From: Sporocytophaga sp.
Lineage (GTDB): Bacteria > Bacteroidota > Bacteroidia > Cytophagales > Cytophagaceae
Reading direction: 5' to 3'
DNA: 64,000 nucleotides
Assembly (NCBI GenBank): GCA_024707265.1
Contig: JANQAB010000008.1
Span: 62,001-126,000, forward strand
Shown: in pieces, positions 53,451-63,197 of the stretch
How the letters are laid out: each line of letters opens with the position of its first letter
Numbering within the stretch: the stretch's first letter is position 1
The notes under the pieces: model-generated
What the model was told of the DNA's origin: nothing
Database searches by the model: none
What the model saw: only the letters and a program-made list of their open reading frames with translations
Position numbers and translations under genes: made by a program

Positions 53451-55346
53451 TTGAAAGTGACTCTTAGACTACTTTTTATTTTATCCTTAGGTTTATTCTT
53501 GTTTGTGCACCATATCAGTGCGCAGATTCTGGATGATTCTACAAAAAATATTTATGGACCTACTACTACCACCTTTATTCTGGAGGAAGATTTATATAAT
53601 ATAAAAGGCAAACCTCATAGTCTTGATACCTCTCTGACCAATGCACACCTATATGATTATTTATATGGTTCAAATCCATATCAGAATCTTGGTATGATTG
53701 GTACTCCTTTGAATCCAATCTATTATACTCCTCCCCAAACAATCGGAAAAAACCTGGGTATAACCATTTTTGATGCATATGCCTATGATCCGGGTGGGAT
53801 AAATTATTACGATACCAAATCACCTTTCAGCAAATTAAGATATGTGCAGGGGAGCAGAGGTCAGCAAATTCTTGAAGCTCATTTTGCCAGAAATGTTAAT
53901 CCTCGCTGGAATCTTGGAGTGGATTTCAGAAGAGTCGCCTCTTTGAAGCAGATCGGATCTACCATTGCGAGAGACCCTCAAGCCAGTGGATATGCAGCTG
54001 CGGTTTATACCAGGTATTATACCAAAAATCAAAGGTATCAACTCTTGTTTAATTATACCCACTTACACCAAAGTAATAATGATTTCGGCGGTATAAGAAA
54101 TAGCGATTCGGTTAAAATTGAAGGATTAAATAATTACAGAGGGCTTGATGGTCAGTTAAATAGTGGTGTAACAAGGGAAAGGCGAAATAACTTTCATTTA
54201 TATCATCAGTATGGAATTCTTAAGGATTCAGTGTTGCAGGTCTTTCATATTGCAGATTACCAGTATAGGGATAACAGGTATCAAGACCTTGCCATGGCTG
54301 GAGCCGACACATTGTTTTATAACAGTCTGAAAGTAAAGCCTAGAAATTCCCTGCAAATGACAGACAGGACTGATTTTGATCTTTTGGAAAATAAAATCGG
54401 GTTAAAGGGGCAAATCAAAAGATTAAATTATAAAGCTTATTTCAGAGCAAAGCAATTCACTTATGAACAAACTTCAGATACTCTTAGAAATAAATTAAAA
54501 TACGAAGAGAATTTTCTGGGAGGAGAACTGGCATACGTTTTTAAAGACACATCCGTCTTATCCTTCTCAGGTCAAAAGTATGCAGGGAGCAAAGATTTTT
54601 ACCTTAAGGCATATTATACCGGAAAGTTTTTGTCAGGAGGTTTTTATAGAACAAATTATTCTCCTACGCTGGTTCAATTAAATTATTTAGGTAATTTTTT
54701 AAATTGGAACTTTCCAGACAGTACAAAAGGACTTAACAATACTCTTACCGATAACTTCTGGCTGGATTTAAATTTGAAAGTCGGAAGGATATTGAGGATT
54801 AATCCTGGAATCAGACATACAGGCATAAGGGATTATATATACTTTAATGAAAGTTTTGTTCCTGCTCAGGAAAATAGCAAGATTAAATTATATATGGCAA
54901 GTCTGAATTTTTTCCTGCGGTTAGGTGCTTTTAATATTAACGAAAGATTTATTTATACAAAATATGACGGCGCTCCTGTCATGAATGTTCCGGAGTTTTA
55001 CAGTCATACCAGGGCTTATTTTCAGACAAGAGCCTTTCATAAGGCTGCTGTACTGCAGTTGGGATTTGATGCATTCTGGAGGTCCACTTATAATGCAAAT
55101 GGTTACATGCCTGTTATACAACAGTTTTATTTAAATAACACAATTCCTGTGAAGGATTATATGCTTGTAGACTTATTTCTTGATGTAAGAGTAAAAAGAG
55201 CCAATGTATTTGTGAAGATATCTAATTTGCTTCAAGGAGTAGGTTCCTCAACTTCACCATTTAGAAATACTTATTATACTACCCCTGGCTATCCAGGCCT
55301 GCCCAGGTCCTTTGATTTTGGTATTATGTGGATGTTTTTTGATTAA
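53451..55346 (+). CDS. Outer-membrane putative porin (Porin_10-like)
   Basis: The 631-aa protein starts at a TTG 6 bp after lpxK and has a signal peptide (LLFILSLGLFLFVHHISAQ). After an N-terminal plug-like region it alternates Tyr/Phe-rich beta strands (YTRYYTKNQRYQLLFNYTHL, NPRWNLGVDFRRVA) and ends with FDFGIMWMFFD, a C-terminal aromatic residue typical of outer-membrane barrels. Bacteroidota genomes commonly carry such 'putative porins' near LPS genes. Transport specificity is unknown. A terminator follows. Confidence 0.8.
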   Translation: MKVTLRLLFILSLGLFLFVHHISAQILDDSTKNIYGPTTTTFILEEDLYNIKGKPHSLDTSLTNAHLYDYLYGSNPYQNLGMIGTPLNPIYYTPPQTIGKNLGITIFDAYAYDPGGINYYDTKSPFSKLRYVQGSRGQQILEAHFARNVNPRWNLGVDFRRVASLKQIGSTIARDPQASGYAAAVYTRYYTKNQRYQLLFNYTHLHQSNNDFGGIRNSDSVKIEGLNNYRGLDGQLNSGVTRERRNNFHLYHQYGILKDSVLQVFHIADYQYRDNRYQDLAMAGADTLFYNSLKVKPRNSLQMTDRTDFDLLENKIGLKGQIKRLNYKAYFRAKQFTYEQTSDTLRNKLKYEENFLGGELAYVFKDTSVLSFSGQKYAGSKDFYLKAYYTGKFLSGGFYRTNYSPTLVQLNYLGNFLNWNFPDSTKGLNNTLTDNFWLDLNLKVGRILRINPGIRHTGIRDYIYFNESFVPAQENSKIKLYMASLNFFLRLGAFNINERFIYTKYDGAPVMNVPEFYSHTRAYFQTRAFHKAAVLQLGFDAFWRSTYNANGYMPVIQQFYLNNTIPVKDYMLVDLFLDVRVKRANVFVKISNLLQGVGSSTSPFRNTYYTTPGYPGLPRSFDFGIMWMFFD

Positions 55347-55373
55347 TGAATGGATGTTTGTATTGATAAATAT

Positions 55374-55402
55374 AAGGGCCGGAAGCATAACCGGCCTTTT
55401 TT
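55374..55402 (+). terminator. Rho-independent terminator after the porin gene
   Basis: GGCCGG pairs with CCGGCC around a 7-nt loop, followed by T6. It begins about 28 bp after the porin stop codon. Confidence 0.8.
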
Positions 55403-55420
55403 ACTTTTTATGAAGAGTCT

Positions 55421-55428
55421 TATCTTTG
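55421..55428 (+). promoter_or_regulatory. Bacteroidota -7 promoter element for miaE
   Basis: TATCTTTG is an exact TAnnTTTG match, 19 bp upstream of the miaE ATG and just after the porin terminator. Confidence 0.6.
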
Positions 55429-55446
55429 TGGTTTATTTTATGAATT

Positions 55447-56028
55447 ATGCTTGGTTTAAAGCTTCCTACAGATCCGCGCTGGGTTAATCTCGCGGAAAAA
55501 AGTATTGAAGAAATCTTGATAGATCATGCCTATTGTGAGCAAAAGGCAGCTTCTACCTGTATTTCACTGATTATTCAGTTTCCTGAGAAAGAAAAGTTGG
55601 TTGAAACGTTGATGCCGATTGTCACAGAAGAGTGGGGGCATTTTCGAATGGTCCTTAAGGAACTTAAAAAAAGGGGCTATTCACTTGGCGCAAAAAGAAT
55701 TGATAAGTATGTAGTGGAGTTAATGAAGCTTGAAAGAAAAGGAAACAAGCTGGAAAGACAACTCATGGATAAATTATTGATCAGCGCCTTGATAGAAGCC
55801 AGATCTTGCGAGCGATTCAGGCTTCTATCAGAAAGCATTTCAGATTTAGAACTGAGAGATTTTTATAGAGAGCTTATGATTTCTGAAGCAGGACATTACC
55901 GCACCTTCCTCGACCTGGCAAAAGAATATATGCCGGAAGATATTGTGAAGGTAAGATGGCAGGAAATGCTGGATGCAGAAGCAGAAATTATCAGCAATCT
56001 TGAGATCCGTGGAGACAGAATGCATTAG
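55447..56028 (+). CDS. miaE: tRNA-(ms2io6A) hydroxylase
   Basis: MiaE is a carboxylate-bridged di-iron monooxygenase that hydroxylates the isopentenyl group at A37. The 193-aa protein has a ferritin-like helical layout with iron ligands in IDHAYCEQKAAS, EEWGHFRMVL (ExxH), EARSCERFRLL and EAGHYRTFL (ExxH). All four Glu/His sets are present. It links functionally to miaA at 3634, though the genes are 51 kb apart. It has its own promoter element, and the convergent gene's terminator follows. Confidence 0.93.
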   Translation: MLGLKLPTDPRWVNLAEKSIEEILIDHAYCEQKAASTCISLIIQFPEKEKLVETLMPIVTEEWGHFRMVLKELKKRGYSLGAKRIDKYVVELMKLERKGNKLERQLMDKLLISALIEARSCERFRLLSESISDLELRDFYRELMISEAGHYRTFLDLAKEYMPEDIVKVRWQEMLDAEAEIISNLEIRGDRMH

Positions 56029-56058
56029 GTCTCTAAAGAGAATAGTGAAGGAATTTTA

Positions 56059-56090
56059 AAAGCAAAAAACGATCAGGTTTTTTGCTTTTT
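56059..56090. terminator. Bidirectional terminator between miaE and the AsnB-like gene
   Basis: AAAGCAAAAAAC pairs with GTTTTTTGCTTT around a 6-nt loop. It overlaps the last codons of the minus-strand gene and has T tracts in both directions. Confidence 0.65.
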
Positions 56091-57336
56091 CTTTTTAGCA
56101 GCAGGAAATAGAATGTTATTGAGAATCAGTCTGAAACCCGGAGAATTTGGGTGTAAATTCAGATCGGTAGGTTCTTCGCCCACAAAATGTTGGTAATCTT
56201 CCGGATCGTGACCACCATAAAACGTCCAGGTACCTTTTCCAAAAGTACCGTGAATATATCTGGCTTCGCTTATCGATTTGGTTTCTCCAAGGACCAATAC
56301 GTCAGTTTTTAGTAGTTTTTTCTTAAATGCTGTTGTTTGGCCCATAAAACCTTTGATGTTGGATTCATGAGACTGAGTAAGCATAGTCGGTACCGGATCC
56401 CACTTTGCAGAAAACTGGAATAAGTTGAAGTAATCATTGTTTTCTGCGAGATTTCTTTCCTGAGGGAGATTATCAATATTGGAGTATTCATACTCATAAG
56501 GATCCATACTGATGGTAAAATCTTTAAAGGCAAAAGTTTTTGAGAAATCAAGCTTCCTCTGGGCTGACGGATCCGCCTGATCACCGTCATACATAGATTC
56601 GCAAATATCAACCCCTTCAGCAGCCAGGGCGATATCATAGGTGTCAGTAGCAGAACACATGGCAAATAAAAAACCACCACCTGCACAGAAATCACGAATC
56701 CCTTTTACTACAGCCAGTTTTAGTTGGGAAACTTTATTGAACCCATGTTTTCTTGCAGATTCTTCATATTCTTGCTGTTGTTTGACATACCAAGGCTGAA
56801 ATTTATACATGGAATAAAATTTTCCATATTGTCCTGTAAAATCCTCGTGGTGGAGGTGGAGCCAGTCATATTTTGGTAGTTCTCCATTGAGAACTTCATC
56901 ATCAAAAACTACTGTGTAGGGAATTTCAGAATAAGTAAGTACCATGGTCACTGCATCGTCCCAGGGTAATTTTGTTTTGGGGCTGTATACAGCAATTTTA
57001 GGTGCTTTTTCAAGTTTAACAACATCCATGTTAACATCAGGGCTGCTGATTTCCTCAAGTATGGAAAGCTGTTGTGCATCAGAAATTACGTCATAACTTA
57101 CACCTCTTATAACAAGCTCATTTTGAAATTCCTGACTTTGCTTGAATAGGAAACTACCTCCTCTATAGTTTAACAGCCAGTTTACTTCTACTTCTTTGGT
57201 AAGAATCCAATAAGCAATACCGTAAGCTTTTAAGTGATTTTTCTGAGTATTATCCATTGGTACCAGGAGGTAGGATGCTCTTACCTCTGAAAGGATAAAT
57301 AGTAAAAAGAAAAAAAAACATCAGTCGTTTTAGCAT
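56073..57336 (-). CDS. Conserved secreted Bacteroidota protein often labelled 'asparagine synthetase B', frameshifted
   Basis: From ATG 57257 the open frame gives 394 residues. Upstream the frame continues to read as a signal peptide (LSEVRASYLLVP), and removing one base from the nine-A run at 57310-57318 connects it to an ATG at 57336, giving about 420 residues starting MLKRLMFFFLLFILS. The mature part holds WLLNYRGGSF, VRGISYDVI-like RGVSYDVI, DWLHLHHEDFTGQYGKF and ...SATDTYDIALAAEG. None of the asparagine synthetase or glutaminase catalytic motifs is visible, so the usual name is misleading. Function is unknown; it is probably periplasmic. Confidence 0.75.
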
Positions 57337-57701
57337 AAAGTATAAATCAGAAGTTGTCGAAACTGTTAACCCAAAGAAAAAAAAATGTACTTTTTTCTCT
57401 AAAAATAAAACGATTTTTCAGAGAATACGATATAAGAGTAAAATATTTTAAACGAATTAAACTCCACTTTTAAAAGAAATTGTTTCTGATTTATCAAAAG
57501 GGATATAAGGATTAAGCGAAAAGGTTCATTAATTTCTCGGGTAACGCAAACTTTTTTTTGGAATTTTTTGTCTAACAAAAAGTGATAAAAATATTAAGTT
57601 TTGTTGCTTGTAAAATTATTAAAATATGCGCATTTTTGTTTAGATTTGTATTTAATGGATAAGATTAGCTTATACAAATTCTTTTGATTATCAAGAACTG
57701 A
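57337..57701. other. AT-rich intergenic region with one promoter element
   Basis: It lies between the divergent AsnB-like gene and a T9SS cargo gene. One exact TAnnTTTG (57641-57648) serves the plus-strand gene. The rest is low-complexity AT sequence with several A and T runs and no coding potential. Confidence 0.6.
57641..57648 (+). promoter_or_regulatory. Bacteroidota -7 promoter element for the T9SS cargo gene
   Basis: TAGATTTG exactly matches TAnnTTTG, 53 bp upstream of the ATG at 57702, so the leader is longer than for most genes here. Confidence 0.55.
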
Positions 57702-58487
57702 ATGAAATTTATGAAAACCAAATTTTTGTTATTGTCGCTGATTCTCTTTGTTACCGGAGCAAAGGCTGGGATTTTAACAGTTTCAGGCGTTTATCAGGGA
57801 AAAAATCTCTATGTGCAGAATCCTTTCACAGGGAACATGAAGGATTTTTGTACTAATGACGTTTTTGTAAACGATGTAAAAGTCATGTCTAATATTCAGT
57901 CCAGTGCTTACGAAATTGACCTTTCAACTTTAAAGTTGAATGATCCGGTTACCGTAAAGATCACGCATAAAGATGATTGTAAGCCTAAAGTGCTTAATCC
58001 ACAAGTGATTAGAGCATCGAGTAGCTTTCAGTTCAGTTCATTCAATATTGACCCGGAAAACATTATGTGGGCTACCAAAGGAGAAAAGCCGAGAGGCAAA
58101 TTCTTTGTAGAGCATTTTGTCAATAACAGTTGGGTTACTGTAAAAGAAATATCTGGTAAAGAATCTGGAATGTTAAATAACTATGATATTAAATCTTCTC
58201 ATCATTCAAAGTTAAACAAGTATAGAATCAAATATCTTGAAAATGATGGACAAGTATTTTATTCTCAGGTGCTTGAGTTTAATTCTGATCTTGCTCCAAT
58301 CAATTGGTATCCAAAAAGAGTTACAGATAAGATTTATTTATCAAGAGAAACTGATTTCGAAGTTTTAGATGCGTATGGAAATGTAGTGAGAAAAGGTGCT
58401 GGTAAAGAAATAAACATGGCAGACTTATCTTCTGGAGTTTATTACCTGAATGTTGATAATACAACCAATAAGGTTTTGAAAAAGTAA
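57702..58487 (+). CDS. Secreted protein with type A T9SS sorting domain
   Basis: The 261-aa protein has a signal peptide ending LSLILFVTGAKAG. The N-terminal half is beta-rich. The C-terminal ~65 residues (NWYPKRVTDKIYLS, FEVLDAYGNVVRKG, MADLSSGVYYLNVDN ending KVLKK) match the type A Por-secretion sorting domain pattern. It is probably exported across the outer membrane by the type IX system and attached or released. The cargo domain is not recognised. A start three codons downstream (MKTKFLL) is also possible. Confidence 0.8.
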   Translation: MKFMKTKFLLLSLILFVTGAKAGILTVSGVYQGKNLYVQNPFTGNMKDFCTNDVFVNDVKVMSNIQSSAYEIDLSTLKLNDPVTVKITHKDDCKPKVLNPQVIRASSSFQFSSFNIDPENIMWATKGEKPRGKFFVEHFVNNSWVTVKEISGKESGMLNNYDIKSSHHSKLNKYRIKYLENDGQVFYSQVLEFNSDLAPINWYPKRVTDKIYLSRETDFEVLDAYGNVVRKGAGKEINMADLSSGVYYLNVDNTTNKVLKK

Positions 58488-58505
58488 TCTTATAGAAAGA
58501 GCAAT

Positions 58506-58543
58506 AAAAAAAGAGGCGGCCTATTCAGGTCGCCTCTTTTTTT
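58506..58543 (+). terminator. Rho-independent terminator after the T9SS cargo gene
   Basis: GAGGCGGCC pairs with GGTCGCCTC (one G-U pair) around a 6-nt loop, bordered by A7 and T7. It begins 18 bp after the stop codon. Confidence 0.85.
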
Positions 58544-58793
58544 ATGAAAAAAGTTACCATATTATTCTTCCTTAAGTTCTGAGAGATTAATTCTATAACT
58601 ATTCTATTTGAGCTGAGTGTCTTTATAAACTAAGTATTAGTTATTTTTTCTAGTATTTAAAATAGCCAAAAAGTGATGTTGAAGCTCAAGTGAAGAAAAT
58701 AAACCTAAGTAAGAGTAAATTATTGGCAGCGGGATGTGAAAAATATAAATTCTCTGAGGGGAATCAACTGAAAGTCTTAATGAGGTATTAAAC

Positions 58794-58831
58794 AAAAAAA
58801 CTCCGGAGTGGCTTGCTCCGGAGTTTTTTTT
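58794..58831. terminator. Terminator after glnN
   Basis: A perfect CTCCGGAG repeat pair around a 7-nt loop, flanked by A7 and T8, lies a few bases after the glnN stop on the minus strand. The 250 bp between it and 58543 holds nothing recognisable. Confidence 0.85.
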
Positions 58832-58836
58832 GATTA

Positions 58837-61027
58837 TTATCTTAAGAATAACATTTCTCTGTATTTAACCAATGGCCAATCTTCGTCATCAACCAAAAGT
58901 TCTAATTTGTCGACAGCATATCTGATTGTCTCAAAATGCCCTTTAACTTCGCTGCCATACATAATTGCTCTTTTTCTTGCTTCGTCAGTATGGTTGGCTT
59001 TCTTTCTAGCTTCAGTCATTTCCTCAACTTCAGTCTGGATAGTGCTGATATGCTTAGAGATTTCTTTGATAATATCAATTACTGGCTTAGACTCTTTCTC
59101 AAGACCCAAATCTTTTCAATCCTTTCACGTTCGTGATAAGTTTGTTTTGATAAGCGATAGCCGTAGGTATGATATGGTTTAGAGCAAGGTCTCCAATTAC
59201 GCGGCCTTCAATCTGAATTTTCTTGATGTAGTTCTCCAGCATGATTTCATGTCTTGCATGAACTTCACGCTCGTTCATTACATCATGTTTAGCAAATATT
59301 TTAACAGCTTTTTCTGTAGAGAAGAAATCAAGTGCTTCAGGAGTTGTTTTTACATTTGCCAATCCTCTTTTTTCTGCTTCTTTAACCCATTCATCAGAGT
59401 ATCCGTTTGCTTCAAATCTGATCTTTTTGGAAGCAACGATGTAATCTCTTAATACATTGATAATTGCAACTTCTTTCTTGGTTCCTTTTTTGATTTGCTT
59501 ATCAACATCTTCTTTGAATTTAGTAAGAGTCTCAGCTACGATAGTATTAAGTACAGTCATTGGAAGAGCACTGTTCTGGCTTGATCCAACCGCTCTGAAC
59601 TCAAATTTATTTCCTGTAAAGGCAAATGGAGATGTTCTGTTTCTGTCAGTATTGTCCAAAAGGATTTCTGGAATTTTGTTAATTCCAAGTTTCATATAAA
59701 CGTTATCACCTTTGTCAATCTTTATGTTTCCATTTTTCTCCAGTTCATCAAGCATTTCGCTTAATGTTTGTCCAACGAATACGGACATAATTGCCGGAGG
59801 TGCCTCGTTAGCACCTAATCTGTGGTCGTTACCTGCAGTAGCAATAGATGATCTTAATAGATCTGCATAATCATGAACTGCCTTTATTACGTTTACAAAG
59901 AAAGTAAGGAAGATCAGGTTCTCTTTAGGTTTGCTGGTTGGTCCAAGAAGGTTTTTCCCAGTATTGGTGCTTAGGGCCCAGTTGTTATGTTTTCCGCTAC
60001 CATTAATTCCAGAGAATGGCTTTTCGTGGAAAAGGACTTTCAGATTATGTCTTTCTGCTACTTTCTGCATCACATCCATTAAAAGCTGGTTGTGATCGCA
60101 AGCCAGGTTACATTCTTCGAAAGTAGGAGCAACCTCGAACTGGCTAGGAGCCACCTCGTTGTGACGGGTTCTTACAGGAAGACCAAGTTTTAATGCTTCA
60201 ATTTCAAAGTCAACCATGAAGTTATTTACTCTTGGAGGAATTGATCCAAAGTAATGATCTTCAAGTTGTTGGCCTCTTGCCGGTGAGTGGCCAAATACAG
60301 ATCTTCCAGCCATAATAAGGTCAGGACGAGCCATATATAAGGCTTTGTCAATAAGAAAGTATTCCTGCTCAGCGCCAAGGGTTGCAGTAACCTTAGTAAT
60401 ATCTTTATCAAAATAATCACATACATCAACTGCAGCTTTGTCAATTGCAGCAAGTGACTTTAAAAGCGGAGTTTTATAATCAAGAGCCTCACCTGTGTAA
60501 GAAACAAAGATTGTAGGGATACAAAGGGTGTTGGTTCCAGAAGAGTTTGCCATTAAGAAAGCGGGAGAAGAAGGATCCCAGGCGGTATATCCTCTGGCTT
60601 CAAAAGTATTTCTGATACCACCGTTTGGAAATGAAGATGCGTCAGGTTCTTGCTGAACAAGTGCGGATCCTTTAAATTTTTCAATGGCTCTACCATTTTC
60701 ATCAGCTTCAAAAAAAGCATCATGTTTTTCTGCAGTTGCGTCTGTTAAGGGTTGAAACCAGTGAGTATAGTGAGTAGCGCCTTTTTCGATAGCCCAGGCT
60801 TTCATTGAAGCTGCTACAGCATCTGCAGTAGAACTGTCAATTTTTTCGCCTTTTTCAATCGCTGTTATTACTTTTTTGAGAACAGCATTTGATAATGTTT
60901 GTCTCATAGCCTCAGTGCCATAAACATTCGTGCCGTAATAGTCAGAAACCTTAAATGAAGGTACTGTTACTTTCACAGTTTCCCTGTTTCCTACAGTTTC
61001 AAGCGCCTTAAATCTTAAATAAGCCAT
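58837..61027 (-). CDS. glnN: Type III glutamine synthetase, frameshifted as sequenced
   Basis: GlnN makes glutamine from glutamate, ammonia and ATP. Type III enzymes are large (about 730 residues) and are typical of Bacteroidota. The main frame from ATG 61027 covers residues 1-642 with MAYLRFKALETVGNRE, HYTHWFQPLTDATAEKHDAF, LGAEQEYFLIDK, and a GINGSGKHNNWALST nucleotide region. It stops at 59099 with ...GLKRFGS. Removing one base from the four-T run at 59113-59116 continues as GLKDLGLEKESKPV to 58837, the expected C-terminal helix bundle, giving 729 residues. No GlnB-type regulator is adjacent. Confidence 0.93.
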
Positions 61028-61344
61028 ATTAGGATTTTTGTATTTTGGTTTTGTGGGTAAAAATATGAAATTTTTATTATTTGGTCAGTTTTTACAGTTT
61101 TTTTTTGTCGTTTTGACCTAAAAACAGATTTTTTTTGAAAAAATTCCATCAAAAATAAATGAGTTTTTTGAAAAAACACATTTTTATAGAAGATTCCCTG
61201 TTGTAATTGCTTCTCCTTCAGGTTCCATTTTTTTAAAACCCAGAGTATTAGTTTTTTAATATTTTTTCTAATTCTCATAACAAATTTTATGATTGAATTA
61301 TTTTATCCCCAACTTTGTAATCTAATTTCAAATAAAATTTAACT
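61028..61344. other. AT-rich intergenic region between glnN and the sulfatase gene
   Basis: It should hold divergent promoters. A CAACTTTG element at about 61311-61318 is a one-mismatch match to TAnnTTTG upstream of the plus-strand GTG at 61345. Otherwise it is low-complexity A/T runs; a minus-strand open frame here has no coding character. Confidence 0.5.
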
Positions 61345-63184
61345 GTGAAAGCTAGAATCGAATATATTTTCAGATACCTGTTTTTCTGGGTTGCTTTTTT
61401 TCTTGTTGCGAAGGTTTTGTTTTTGACTTATCATTTTAAAACCTATTCCGATTTTGGATTGATTAATAGTCTGAAGGTGCTCTTTTATGGACTCAGACTG
61501 GATTTATCTATTACGGCTTATTTCTCTATCTTGCCTTTTCTTCTGATTGCTGTTTCTTCTTTTTTTCAAAATTTTAATCTTTTTAAAAAGATCATAAAAA
61601 TATATACGCTAGTCCTGGCTTCCATTGTAACATTACTCCATGTAATAGACCTTGAGCTTTTTTCATTCTGGGGCTACCGTCTTGATGCGACGCCATTGAA
61701 ATATATAAATACTCCGGGAGAAATGCTTGCATCAGCTGGTGCTTCTCCCGTGAGCCTTTTGTTAGGACTGCTTGCCTTATTAATTATTTGCTCGTTTTTT
61801 CTATTCTATTCACTATTTAAAAATATCAATACTACTAAGAAAAGTATTGGAGCTGTTCTCCTTGTGCTCCCTCTTACTGCTTCTTTGATCATACTTATCA
61901 GAGGAGGGCTTCAGCTTGCACCTATCAATCAGAGCGCTGTTTATTTTTCTACCAACAGTTTTCTAAATCAGGCGGCAGTAAATGTTCCTTGGAACCTTAC
62001 TCATTCGCTTCTGGAAAAAAACTATAGTACCAAGAATCCATTTGTGTTTTTAAGTAAAGAAGATAGTGAGGATATAGTCAATTCGTTGTATAATGATAAA
62101 GATGCCAATCCATCTATCAGGATATTAAAGGATGGGAAGAAAAAATATTATCCTTATCATATGGGAGAGCTTTACTGCTAAAGCATTGAATGATGTAGAG
62201 GGAAAACAGATTATTCCGCGATTTAAAGAGTTGATTAAAGAAGGAATTTACTTTGATAATATATATGCAAGCGGAGACAGAAGCGAAAAAGGGATTATTG
62301 CTTTGCTAAGTGGATATCCGGCACAGCCTACAGCATCCATCATTACATTCCCTGGAAAGACAACAAAACTTTCAACATTGCCATTGCAATTTAAGAAAGA
62401 TAAATATTTTACTTCCTTTTATTATGGGGGAGAAATGGAGTTTGCCAATATAAAGTCTTACCTCTACCATTGTGGTTTTGATAAGCTTACAGGCATAGAA
62501 GCATTTGAAAAGAAGGATCAAAACTCCAAATGGGGAGCACATGATGATGTAGTTTTAAAGAGAATGTTGTCGGATACTAAATCCCTCAAAGAGCCATTCT
62601 TTAATACATTATTTACATTGAGCAGTCATGAACCCTTTGAGATTCCTGAAAAACCTTTGCTATCACCAGACACAAGGGAAAGAATGTTTCTCAATTCTCT
62701 GCATTATACGGATGCAAGTATAGGCACATTTATAGATGAAGCAAAGAAGCAACCATGGTGGGATAATACACTAATCATTATCACTGCCGACCACGGGCAT
62801 GCTATGCCTGGAAATGATATAGCAACACATCAGCCTCAGGAATTTAAAATACCAATGCTCTGGTTAGGAGGTGCCCTTGCGAAAAAAGATACAATAATCA
62901 CTCAACTGGGATCGCAAACTGATCTTGCGAGCACGCTATTATCTCAGTTTGATAAATCTTCTGATGGATTCCGATTTAGCAGGGATTTGTTGTCTCCTTG
63001 TAAAAATCCTTTTGCATACTATGCCTTTAATAACGGATTTGGTTTAATGAACGATAGTTGCAAAGTGGTTTATGATAATGTGTCCAATCAGCCTGTGTAT
63101 AAAGAAGGATCTGTTGATAATCAATCTATTAATAAGGGGAGGGCTTATTTGCAGGTTTCTTTTCAGGATTATCTGAATAAATAA
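61345..63184 (+). CDS. LTA-synthase-like membrane sulfatase/phosphoglycerol transferase, frameshifted
   Basis: The intended 612-aa protein starts at a GTG. The first ~200 residues hold about five hydrophobic helices (YLFFWVAFFLVAKVLFLTYH onward). An extracytoplasmic alkaline-phosphatase-fold domain follows with KKNIILIIWESFTA (metal-binding Glu, nucleophile Thr), YASGDRSEKG and TADHGHAMPGND. The LtaS/MdoB family transfers phosphoglycerol or phosphoethanolamine to envelope glycans or lipids. As sequenced, the frame breaks in the six-A run at 62140-62145; removing one A joins the membrane and catalytic parts. The Gram-negative substrate is unknown. Confidence 0.87.
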
Positions 63185-63185
63185 G

Positions 63186-63193
63186 TAAATTTG
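63186..63193 (+). promoter_or_regulatory. Bacteroidota -7 promoter element for mtaB
   Basis: TAAATTTG exactly matches TAnnTTTG only 4 bp upstream of the ATG at 63198. If used, the mtaB transcript would be nearly leaderless. The upstream gene ends 2 bp before it. Confidence 0.5.
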
Positions 63194-63197
63194 CAGT

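Noticed and set aside
56309-56905. Two overlapping minus-strand frames inside the AsnB-like gene
   Set aside because: They are shadow frames of the main coding sequence on the same strand.
61015-61278. Minus-strand open frame of 87 codons upstream of glnN
   Set aside because: Low-complexity Lys/Phe-rich sequence in an AT-rich spacer, overlapping the glnN start, with no start context or homology-like pattern.
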